Assembly: GCF_000321225.1 (NCBI RefSeq)
Contig: NW_004450401.1
Location: 4,242,555-4,306,554, forward strand
Direction of reading: 5' to 3'
Origin: Odobenus rosmarus divergens
Taxonomy: Eukaryota; Chordata; Mammalia; Carnivora; Odobenidae
DNA: 64,000 bases
The first letter of the stretch is position 1. Every line of letters starts with the position of its first letter. Positions 1-9,900 of this stretch are shown one piece after another. A program made the position numbers and the translations under genes. The notes below the pieces were generated by a model that saw nothing but the letters and a program-made list of their open reading frames with translations, was not told the DNA's origin and ran no database searches.

Positions 1-430
1 ACTTAATTCCAAGATCCAAGTCAGACAAAATCAACCCATATTTCTGCTAAGGGTTTATCCCACGAGGCAAACTACTATCTTGTAGCTTGCCAGCCAACTT
101 GGCTGAGTGCCCCTGAGTACTGGACACAGCCTTTATTTCCCGATTCAGGGTCAGGCTTACTTTCCAATTGTTAGGTACGCCTGTGTGCGTACGAGATTGT
201 GGACTCCAAGGTGTGCCTTTGCCAGATAGCTAAGCCATTCAAACCAGTGCATCTACATTCACCTAATCCTTCCACCTCTGCCTCATCTCAGCAGATGCTC
301 TGAGTTTGCACCAACTCACAGGTCTTGGCCTTCTTCCTTTCCTCTCCAGGGTGCCCAGACAACTGCTAGTGGCCACTGCTTCCCAGGAGGGGTGAGGATA
401 AAGTAGGAAAAACTGGACCAGATTTAGAGC
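1..430. other. Unassigned sequence at left edge
   Basis: No gene, RNA or confidently named repeat is recognised in this stretch. It precedes recognisable L1 ORF2 sequence that begins at about 440. The short open frames here lack codon patterns or similarity that I could defend. Confidence 0.4.
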
Positions 431-439
431 AGAGCACCA

Positions 440-1300
440 AAAGACACTTGGGAGAGGCTTTAGCACACCGGAGAGGAAAAATCACTCTAAATGCAAAGAA
501 ACATTTAATGCATGGGGAAAGATATCATGCAAATGCTAATCATAAAAAGGTGGCTGGAATGGCTATATTAATATTAGACCAAATAGATTTTGGAATAAGG
601 AGTATTACCAAGGATAAAAAAGATCTTATCATCATGGTAAAGGATTAAACTCATCAGGAGATTTTACAGTCCAAAATGTATAGGTACCTAATAACAGAGT
701 CTCAAAATACTCAGAAGCAAAAACTGATAGAACTGAAAGAAGGAAAAGACAAATCCACAATTACAGGTGGAGATTTGAATACGTCTCTCTTGGCGGTGCC
801 TGGCTGGTTCAGTCAGTCAGAGGAGCATGTGACTCTCGATCTCAGGGTCTTGAGTTCAAGCCCCGTGTTGGGTTTAGTACAGATTACTTAAATAAATAAA
901 CTTAAAACAAAAGCCATGAACACTTCAGTCTCAGTAATCAATAAAACAACTATAAGGCAGAGTAGTAGGTATATGGAAGACAAACAGCACGACCCACTAC
1001 CTTGACTTAAGTAATATTAGATGCTGCACCCCAAAACTGCAGAATACATATTTTTTTCAAGAGCATATGAGAGACTCTATGCTGGGTCATAAAACACGCC
1101 TCATAAAATTTCAAATTATTGAAATCATGTGAAATATATTCACTGTAAAACTCCCAAGTCTTTGTAAATTAAACAACACACTTCTAAATGACTAAGTCAA
1201 AGGAAAACTCATGATGGAAATTAAAACTTATTTTCACTAAATTAAAATTAAAATACAATATATCAACATTTGTGAGATGCAGCTACAGTTTTATAGTTTT
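440..1300 (+). mobile_element. Decayed L1 ORF2 (endonuclease region), split by a SINE
   Basis: The plus-strand frames at 448-648 and 676-790 read like an eroded L1 ORF2 endonuclease, including a degenerate form of the 'GDFNTPL' motif near 765-785 (read as GGDLNTSL). A Can-SINE splits it at about 792-909. The nucleotide pattern of the same ORF2 region then resumes to about 1300. Several stop codons interrupt it, so it is a dead LINE copy. Confidence 0.75.
792..909 (+). mobile_element. Can-SINE (older short type), inserted in L1
   Basis: A tRNA-derived head with the wording 'gtgcctggctggttcag' is followed by 'gagttcaagccccgtgttgg' and an 'aaataaataaa' tail. It interrupts the L1 ORF2 sequence on both sides. 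Confidence 0.85.
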
Positions 1301-2450
1301 AGCTTTTATATTTGGGTCTATGATCCCTTTCAAGATAATTTATGTGTATGGTGTGAGATAAGGATTGAGATTCATTTTTTTTCTATATGATGTCCACCTG
1401 TTCAAGCTTCATAACTCACCAATAAGAAAACAATCCAGTAATGTAAAATGGTACAACCACTTTGGAAAACAGTTTGGCTGTTCTTCTTAAAGTCAAACAT
1501 ACCCTTTCACACAACTAGCTATTCCATCCCTAGATTTTTATGCAAGAGAATTGAAATTATGTCCACACAAAGATCGTATATGAACTTTCATAGCAGCTTT
1601 AAGCATCATAGTAAAAACTTGGAAATAATTCTAATGTCCATCGACAAGTGAAAAGATACACAATTTATGTTATATTCATACTACAGAATTCCACACAGCA
1701 GTGAAATATTGACACATGCAATAACTTGGATGAACTAACAAAAAGTAATCCATGGTAACAGAAAGTGGTAGTTGCCTGCGGCTAGGGGTTGTGTTTAGCA
1801 AGGGGAGTTGACTGAGGAGGGGCACCAAAGAACTCCTTAGGGTAATGGATATGTTTCATATCTGGAGTGTGGAGGTAGTTACATAGGTATACATATCTGT
1901 CAAAACTCAAAGAATTGTACACTCAACATGGGTGCACTGTATCAATTATAAATTTTACCTCATAAAATGGATTTTTCAAACACACTTAAGAAGCATAAAT
2001 AAATGCAATGTAGAGACATTGTTTGGATCCTAACAAGCCAACTGCAAAAACATTAATGACAATTATGAAAACTGACTGGATATTTGCTGATACTGATATT
2101 GTTACCATTTTTTGATCAGTGATAATTATATTGTGGTTATATTGAAAAAGAGAAAAAGAAGTCCTTCTCTTTTAGAAAAGTACTCATAGATGAATCGATA
2201 GAACATGTGAGATATGCTTTAAAAGAATTAAAGCACAGGGCAGTGGAATGGGTGTGGATGAAATAAGTGTGGCCAAATATCGATAACTATTGAGGCTAGG
2301 GGATGGGCACAATGGCATTCATTATATTATGTTATTATAATTAAAATTTCATTATTGTACTAACTTTATTACCATCCCCACATTTGTACATCGTGCTATA
2401 CCTGTTTGCAATGTGTTGACCTTGTTTGGGTCCTAAATAAGCAAATTCAT
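1300..2450 (+). mobile_element. L1 3' end fragments (mosaic)
   Basis: At 1448-1980 the sequence follows the familiar L1 3' region: the 'tggtacaaccactttggaaa' block, the 'acttggatgaac' block and a 3' UTR ending in A/T-rich DNA. The part at 1300-1400 looks like L1 in the opposite orientation, as from twin-priming inversion or a separate insertion. Subfamily is not assigned; old L1M type is likely. Confidence 0.6.
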
Positions 2451-2760
2451 AATAAAAAGATATTTAAGGGACAATTGGGGAAACTTGAATACTGGCTAGC
2501 AAGCAGCTGACATTGAGGAATTTGGGGGAGAAACTTTTTGATGTTATAGTAATTCTGTGGTGTAAAAAAGGAGGTAAAGATGAAGATGGGGGAGGAAGAG
2601 AAGAAATTGCAGCAATGATCACACCTGGCATCCAGATCCTGGTTTCTTCATTTTCCACTCAGAGGTACCAGGAATCCTTGAAGAAATGGCTTATTCTTAA
2701 GCCTGGAACATTTTGTTGTGCCAGAAAGTAAGAAAGTGTTCAAAGATGATGAAGACATTA

Positions 2761-2791
<31 letters not shown>

Positions 2792-3905
2792 CAAAAAACA
2801 AAACCCAGGAGTCAGCTTGAAGGGGCTCCCTCCTGACCCGATCTTGGACAATTTAAACACTAAAAGAAATCATGATAGCAAAGTGTTACGGCCCATGGGA
2901 TAAAATAAGAGTCAGTGAACCCATGGTGACTGAAACAAACAAATGTTTTCCTTGTAGTAGAGAGCCAACTAATAAATGTGTAAGGAACGACAATGCTAGA
3001 AAATTACCATTTGGCAACGATCATTGTAATACCTGAATCATGCAAAAATCAAAGATGCGCTAATGAACGAATAGGTGAAAGTCTGAGGAGTAACATAAAA
3101 TTTACATCGTCTTAATGTACCTCTCCACAGGATATTTGTTAATTATAAAAGGAAAAACAGTGATTTTGCTGTGGAGAAACCTGACAGACACCACCTTAAC
3201 CAAATGATCAATGTTAACATCACCAGTAACTGGACAAATTGACGTGATGTGCTTACCGATACAACACACTGAAAAGTCAGCATCACATCCGGGCTAATCC
3301 TGCAAAAAATATTTAAGCTGAATCTAACCACGAGGAAACATAAGACAACTCAAGCTGAGGGACAAAATAACTGGCTGGTAATCTTTGAGACAACAATGGT
3401 CATGAAAGACCAAGAGAGGACCTGCTCCAGACTAAAAGAGATCAAGCAGATAACAATGTAATGCGTAATCTGAAGATTTTCTCTTCCCCTATTGGGGCAT
3501 TTGCTGAAATCTAAGTTATGTCGATTAGATAATGGTTTTGTATCAATATTAATATCTAGATTTTGATCATTGTATAGTGGTTATGTAAGTGAATGTCCTT
3601 ATTTTTGGGGAAAACTGTGAAATATTTAGGGATAAAGGGGCATCATGTCTGCAATTTACTCTCCAACAGTATGGGAAAAATAGAAAGAGAGAAGAAAAAA
3701 GGATAAAGCCAATGTGATGAAATGTTATCATCTGGGGAATTTGATGAGAGGCAGAAGGGAATGCTTTGCAATTTTCTGTAAGTCTAAAATTATGTCAAAT
3801 TAAAAAGTTGGGAAAAAAGTGAAAAACAAAAACAAAAAAACAATAACCCACCAACCCTTGAGAGTAAAATCAACCCATCAAAAACAAAACAAAAAAGAAA
3901 TTATT
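2450..3905 (+). mobile_element. Ancient L1M-like 3' sequence
   Basis: Blocks such as 'ggacaattggggaaacttga' (2470) and 'gtggttatgtaagtgaatgt' (3577), ending in a 'ttctgtaagtctaaaattat' motif at 3773, resemble the 3' ends of old mammalian L1 elements. No intact frame is present. The assignment is from memory of repeat consensus sequences. Confidence 0.45.
2761..2804 (+). repeat. (AAAAC)n simple repeat
   Basis: About eight tandem copies of an A-rich pentamer, probably grown from a poly-A stretch. Confidence 0.9.
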
Positions 3906-4066
3906 AATAGGAATGTAAAATGGTGCAGCCACTAGGGAAACCAGTATGGTAGTTCCTCAAAAAATTAAAATAGGGGTACCTGGCTGGCTCAGTTGGCAGA
4001 GCATGTGACTCTTGATCTACTCTTATGTAGGCTTGAAAATTCCCTTAAAAAAGTTTTAAAAACTTC
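3905..4066 (+). mobile_element. L1 fragment with truncated Can-SINE
   Basis: 3905-3970 matches the L1 block 'aatggtgcagccactaggga'. A short Can-SINE head ('ggtacctggctggctcagtt') follows from 3972 and loses similarity after about 4022. The 4021-4066 part may be the internally deleted tail. Confidence 0.65.
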
Positions 4067-4741
4067 ACCACTTTAAACTTCATAAATTGAAATTCAGATT
4101 CTGTGAGGTTGCCCCATATGTTTTACTCAACTTCATTTATTGATGTGTTTTGACCATTACTGAGTTTCACAATTAAATGGAGAATTAGAAAACCAGGGTT
4201 GTCTTTAGAGGTCTACAAAGATGGAGTTGTCAAGGTACTGGGAATCTCCAGCACATAGAAATGCTACATGGTCCAAGATATAACTTTAATAATGATTTTT
4301 AATATTAATGTAGAAAAGTGAGGGTAATGTACAATGTAAAGCACAGCTGCAGAATAATCTGGACCAGTTGCTTGTATAACTAAAGCATGGAGTACAATGC
4401 TGCTGTTGGCTAAATTAGCTGGGCTCCAGAAGGAAGGAGGAAGTGGGAAGAGGGTCTATGGTGGATTTGCGTGTGGATATGCTGTGTTGTGTTGCCTAAG
4501 CTACTGACTGAAATCTCCAAGAATCAGATAAGAACAAACTATGGAGGTCACAGTGGGCACAGAGTTCATAGTCCTTCTGTCTCTACAAAACCTGGAGTTG
4601 ACACTTAAGGCTGGTTTGTTAAACTAGCAAACTTTCTGGTCTTTCCAGCCCCTGAGCCTGTGGCTGGGGGGAACAAGAGGTGTGTGATGATTGTGGAGTA
4701 GTGTGCTTGGACCAGGTTGTGCAGGGGCTTAAGTGTTTCTC
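4067..4741. other. Unassigned intergenic sequence
   Basis: About 670 bp without a gene, RNA or repeat that I can name. No CpG enrichment and no convincing open frame. Confidence 0.4.
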
Positions 4742-4928
4742 TTTTTAAAGATTTTATTTATTTGACAGAGAGACACAGCAAGAGAAGGAACACAAGCAGG
4801 GGGAGTGGGAGAGGGAGAAGCAGGCCTCCCGCCAAGCAGGGAGCCCGATGAAGGGCTCGATCTCAGGGCCCCGGGATCATGACCTGAGCCGAAGGCAGAC
4901 GCTTAACGACTGAGCCACCCAGGCGCCC
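4742..4928 (-). mobile_element. Can-SINE
   Basis: A reverse-complement SINE: T-rich 'aaagattttatttattt' start, GA-rich middle and 'gagccacccaggcgccc' end. Imperfect target-site duplications (aagtgtttct / aagtattttt) lie at 4731 and 4929. Confidence 0.93.
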
Positions 4929-5073
4929 AAGTATTTTTCTTTTTTACACTCCTTATAAACAACTATATTCTCATAAGATTAGATCGACATCGAAGTATTA
5001 CTGAGCAAAAGGGAAATTCCCCTTCACCCCAACTCTGCTTCTACTCCCCGCCGGTTAAGAAAACCACTACTCA

Positions 5074-5277
5074 GGGGCGCCTGGGTGGCTCAGATGGTTA
5101 AGCGTCTGCCTTCGGCTCGGGTCATGATCCCGGGGTCATGGGATCGGGCCCCACATTGGGCTCCTGGCTCAGTGAGGAGCCTGCTTCTCCCTCTGCCTCT
5201 CTCCCTGCTCATGCTTTCTCTCTCGGTATCTCTGTGTCTCAAATGAATAAATAAAATCTTTAAAAAAAGAAAAAGAA
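5074..5277 (+). mobile_element. Can-SINE with 17-bp target-site duplication
   Basis: Full-length SINE from 'ggggcgcctgggtggctcag' to an A-rich tail. The flanks carry the duplication 'aagaaaaccactactca' at 5057-5073 and again at about 5278-5294. The exact repeat suggests a fairly recent insertion. Confidence 0.95.
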
Positions 5278-5643
5278 AAAGAAAACCACTACTCACAGTT
5301 TAGGGCGCATCTTTTCCTTCTCTCTTCCAGTTCATAGTTGACCTTCAAGTCTCAAAATCAGAAAGAGAAAAATCCCGATGTCCAAATCTGATGGTGGTTC
5401 TCTGGGTCTCCCAGGGAGAGTTTTTTAATGTGTTTAAATGTTTAATGTTTAAATGTCGGAGCACCTCACCCACGATGCTGTGATGGTCCATTTACCATCT
5501 ATGGGTCTCACAGACTGTAATTTCTCCTTGACCAAGCTAGCTTTACTACTACATTTTGTTGTCCTGGTTCTTGGTGGCGTGCTGGCAGGGAGGAGGCAGA
5601 GACTGTTTACTGAGGGTGGCTGGGTGGAGTGGCCGGCTGCCTA

Positions 5644-5751
5644 GATAAATTAGGTCTGCATTTCTCCAGCAGTTTCATACTTAAGGGATATTTAAGGGAC
5701 CCAGCCTCTAGGGTAGAGGCCCAGTCAGGTCATCCAAACTGGCGGTCTGAG
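5644..5751 (+). repeat. CLTB upstream duplication, copy 1
   Basis: About 108 bp running from 'gataaattaggtct' to 'ggcggtctgagctg'. It is repeated imperfectly in direct orientation at 6037-6144. Shared blocks include 'atttaagg', 'cccagcctct' and 'ggcggtctga'. Copy 2 is nearer to the CLTB start codon. Confidence 0.8.
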
Positions 5752-6036
5752 CTGAAGCCACTCTAAATGAAGAGAAATGTGTAAGAAATGTACTTTAGCC
5801 ACAAGGCCTAGTGGGGACAGCCCTGGACTTGCAGGAAGGAGGCAAGAGGCAGTGGGACATAGTGTCACCTCTCCAAGCATCGTTCTCCTCCTCTTATAGA
5901 GGGGGAGGCTCACAATAATAAGATTCATAATATTTGCCCAGCTTAGGCAAAGAAACTTGTAGCATAACTCAGGAGCAAGGTCTGCGCAGCGACCACCCCT
6001 TGATCCTCCACAGGCCAGGGCTGCCTGCCCGCGGTG

Positions 6037-6144
6037 GATAAATTAGGTCTTTCTCAGGCCATTTAATACTGAAGGGACATTTAAGGGGCCCAGCCTCTCA
6101 GTAGGGGCCCAGCCGGCTCATACAAACTCTGGCGGTCTGAACTG
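6037..6144 (+). repeat. CLTB upstream duplication, copy 2
   Basis: Second copy of the 5644-5751 block, about 393 bp downstream and about 425 bp before the CLTB start codon. It leads into the CpG-rich promoter. Differences are scattered substitutions and small indels, so the duplication is old. Confidence 0.8.
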
Positions 6145-6900
6145 TTCGTGCCCCGGCCACTTCGCCCTGGTCCGCTTGCTTCCAGACCCGGCGGGCACTA
6201 TGCCTCGTCCTGGTGTCCTGGCAAAGAGCTGCCCCGGCCTCCGGGTCCCCAGGGCTGCGCCGCCGTCCTGCTGCCGCCCTCCTGTGGCCGCTCCGAGGCG
6301 ACCTCCGGCCGCGCTGCGGGCCCCCTCCCTCCGCCGGTGACATCACCGCATTCCCGTCCCGGCTCCTCCCGCCTGCAGCTGCAGTGACAGGCGAGCCGGG
6401 CCCGGTGGCGGAGAGGAAGTGTGGGGCCGCAGCGCCGAGCCCGTCCCAGCCGAGGCCGGCTCCCCGGGCGGCTCGGGTGACAGTGTCGCGGCCGCCGGGC
6501 GCAGCACCGGGCACGCGCCGGGCAGAGCCGAGCGCCAGGCGGACGCTTCAGCAGAGACGCGGGGAAAATGGCTGATGACTTTGGCTTCTTCTCGTCGTCG
6601 GAGAGCGGGGCCCCCGAGGCGGTCGAGGAGGACCCGGCGGCTGCCTTCCTGGCCCAGCAGGAGAGTGAGATCGCGGGCATAGAGAATGACGAGGGCTTCG
6701 GGGCACCTGCCGGCAGCCATGGGGCCCTCGCGCAGCCGGGACCCGCGAGTGGGGGTGAGTCAGTGCAGGGGCCTGGGAACTGGGGAGCCTGGGGCTCGCA
6801 CCCGGGTACCTGGCGGCGCAGACCCCGCCTCGGGGCCCTGCCTCGGAGTGACCAAGGGCCTGGTATGGCGGGTCAGGTGCAGGCCTGGGGCTGTGTGTGT
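6130..6900 (+). promoter_or_regulatory. CLTB: CLTB CpG island / promoter and 5' UTR
   Basis: GC- and CpG-dense sequence with many GC boxes surrounds CLTB exon 1 and continues into intron 1. No TATA box is obvious, which fits a housekeeping-type promoter with dispersed initiation. The transcription start cannot be fixed from sequence alone; the 5' UTR lies somewhere before 6568. Unlike the other promoters in the window, no clear ZNF143-type element was seen here. Confidence 0.75.
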
Positions 6901-9900
6901 TTGAGAGGGACCTGGTGGAGACCGGGAGGAATCTTCTTGGAGAGCTTCATCTGAGGCCCTGCCCCGGGCTGTGAACCTGGCTCTGCCCACAGGAATTTGT
7001 CAGGACATTTCAACCCAGGGCCAGCTCCACCACTGCCTGGCCCTGAAATCCAACACAGTCCAGCCCTCAGAGTCTCTCCTGAGCCTCCCCCTTGCCTGGT
7101 CGTCCCAGGCCCCCAGCTAAGCCCTGCAGGCATGGGCAGAACACAGCCCTCCCGGCCCCTCAGTCTTAGCTCTTCCCTACAGCTGGCAAAGCAGGGAGCG
7201 CTGGATGCTCCGAGAACTCACAAACCTTCCCTGGGGGACCGACCACCTGCATCCTGCAGCCACTGGACTAGACACTTTACTTACATTTAGTCATTTCATA
7301 TGCATTGTCAAACCTATTTCAGAGGTGGCAAAACTGAGGCTCAAAAGGTACCCTTCTGAAACAACTAGTAAGTGGCAGTGAGGATTTAACCTGTTTCTGT
7401 CAGACTCGAAACTGTCTCTGCCTGACCGCACTGTCTTCCATGTGTCTGGCTGTGGCTTAGATACCAAGGTGGGGGCAAAGGCACAGAAGCCTTCAGTCAG
7501 GTGTGGTCCTGCCCTCCTGGGGTTTCCAACTGTCTATTAATGGTTTTCTAAAGGTGGTCCAGGGCTACTGTGGTTAGCTTTAGATCCGGGTTCAGGGCCT
7601 GGTCCCTGTGATAGCATGTTTCTCAAGGATATTCCTGTTCTGGTTCTGGCTTGAAAGGACAGTTTCTTAAAATACTTAGTTAAAGAGTAGATACCTTCAT
7701 GGGTGCATGCAGAACATGCCATGCTTCTTGTTAATGTTGTTGTTTTGGTGGGGGCTTATGGGCCTGTTGGAATAAGTGATAGCTTATATTTAAAAAAAAA
7801 AGTTTACAGGTTAGGTTCCTTATAGTCATATTTGTATTTATTCAACCTGTACTGAAGGTCTCCTGTGTGCCAGGACCACTGGGGATACAGAAATGAATAA
7901 GACAATTTCTGTGGCTTGAGGAGCTTGAAGCATCTCTATACCCCTTGAGATAAGAAATGAACAAGGCTTTTGTAACATCTAAGAAACTGGAGGCCCAGAG
8001 AGCCTGAGTGTCTTGCCCAAAGTCACACAGCCATGAGTGGCAGATCTGGGACTTGATCCTAGCTAGCCCTCCCAACTCTGGGCCCCACACTCTTTCAAAT
8101 GCTATAGCAGTCGCCCTAGGAAGTGATGGGCTGGAGGGCTGGCTTTTGCCACCCAAGCAAGCCAGTAGCGGAGGGCTTCTGAAGCAGCAGCTCCTGTCAC
8201 CTCAGCATGGATCCTCACACATCCCAGGGAATTCGTAGGAAATGCCTGCCTCTATTCATTATTCACTAGTCCACACCGCCTCTGTGAAACCACCAGCTTT
8301 CTCAGTCTGGCTTGGCCTGGAGGAGGCCCCGCTGAGAAGAACTGATGTCAGAACCCCTTGAAAGAGAAGGGCAGGTAGAGCTTAGGTTGAGGGCAGCCAG
8401 AGGCCCTGGGATTTGAGCAGGTTGTGGCCTCTCCCAGGACAGTGGGGCTCCAGGGGCTCACAGCCGGGATGGGAGGTTCCCTCTGTGGCAGGGGTGGGGG
8501 CACAGATTGACCCCAGACCGGAGAAGGCAGGGGAGAAGCAGAGACATGGCCCTCTGAAGGTCTTCCAGACTCATACCTGCTGAACCTGCAAAAGTTCAGC
8601 TGCCCTCCTAAGTGGGGCCTGAGGATCAGGGAGGTATTATGGGATGGTGGCTCAGTAGGTGGCCAGACAGGATGGGATTGATCTGACCTTCCTAGGCCTA
8701 GGTGGTGCTGAGCAAGTAATCTTCCCTGACCAGTGATGAATGCCAGAAGCTCGGATAGGGTGGAGAAAAAGTGCCTTGGCCTGCTGGGAGCTGGGAGAAG
8801 CTGGCTTCCGGAGCTGCGGCCAATCAACACCTCTGAGTCTGTTCTCCTAGATGATGCCCCTGTGCTGAGTGCCCTGTTGTGGGGCTCCCTGCTACCCCAG
8901 GGGAAAGAGGTGTCTGGTCTAGGCCTGAGCCGGAGCCCAGCCACATTGAGTCTCTCCTCTGGGGCGGGATCTGGGGCCAGCCAGAGCAATGGACACTTTG
9001 TTTCCATTCATCAGCCTTGGGTAGGGCCTAGCAGGTTTACATTTTCACACCCAGATTTCTGAGCCCCAGCCTGGCTCTGTCCCTGACTTGCCCAGTCAGT
9101 TCCTGGCAAGCCTGTTTCCCCTGCTGGGCCTCAGTAAGCTCCCAGGAATGTTCTGGACCCTGTCTGCCCTTGTTCCAAAAGAGGTCAGGAATCTGAGGGA
9201 AGCAACGCCCACGGGGTTATCCGTGGGCCTCATATCTGCTGTGCTCCTGTTCTGCAGGCCTCTGACTGCGGACGGAAGATTGTAAATGTGCAATAATTAG
9301 AAAGCACTGTGGGAACAGATACTCAGTTCTACGTGTGGGTGGGTGTGGATTCTCAAAGAGGCTGAAATTTCAAATCCAGAAGAATGTTCACGGGACTGAG
9401 AAACTGAGGCAGAGAGACTTTCTGAAGACCAGGGTAGGCACCAGGACTGTGGACCGGGGGCCCAAGACTGGTCTGGTCAGAGTGGGATGGGGTGGTGCTC
9501 CTTCCACTCCAGAAAGGCCAAACATCCAGCCTGGCATCATCGTGAATGACACTGATAATGTTAGGCCCTGAGGAGGGGCCCCAGGAGAAGAAGCCCCTTT
9601 GCAGAAGATGCTGCCACTAAAACCCCATCGCCCCCTCCCTCCGACTTAGGGACCAGGCCACCCATGCAGGAGTAGCCCTAGGGAATGAGTAGGGATGACA
9701 GGAGACATAGTCGGTCAGAATCAATCACTGTTTGAAAATTTATATCAACCAGGGATTATTTCCATAAGATTAAGTATCCCTCTCTTCAGTCCCCAGGCTG
9801 AAATCAGTGTGGTCCCTGCTTGCAGCCCTATCTGACTGGTAAAGGGGTACTCGTCCATCTGTGGGAAGCTCGTGTGGCTTCCTGTGGCTTTTTGCTGGGA

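Noticed and set aside
440..790. Possible functional LINE-1 endonuclease frame
   Set aside because: It is broken by stops and frameshifts and interrupted by a SINE; only an old remnant.
3972..4066. tRNA genes at SINE heads
   Set aside because: The tRNA-like blocks here and at other SINE positions are the 5' parts of Can-SINEs, with SINE bodies and A-rich tails, not free tRNA genes.
6098..6720. Overlapping antisense and sense open frames of 120-160 residues around CLTB exon 1
   Set aside because: They are GC-driven frames in a CpG island. The real frame starts at 6568 and ends at the exon 1 donor; the others show no family similarity.
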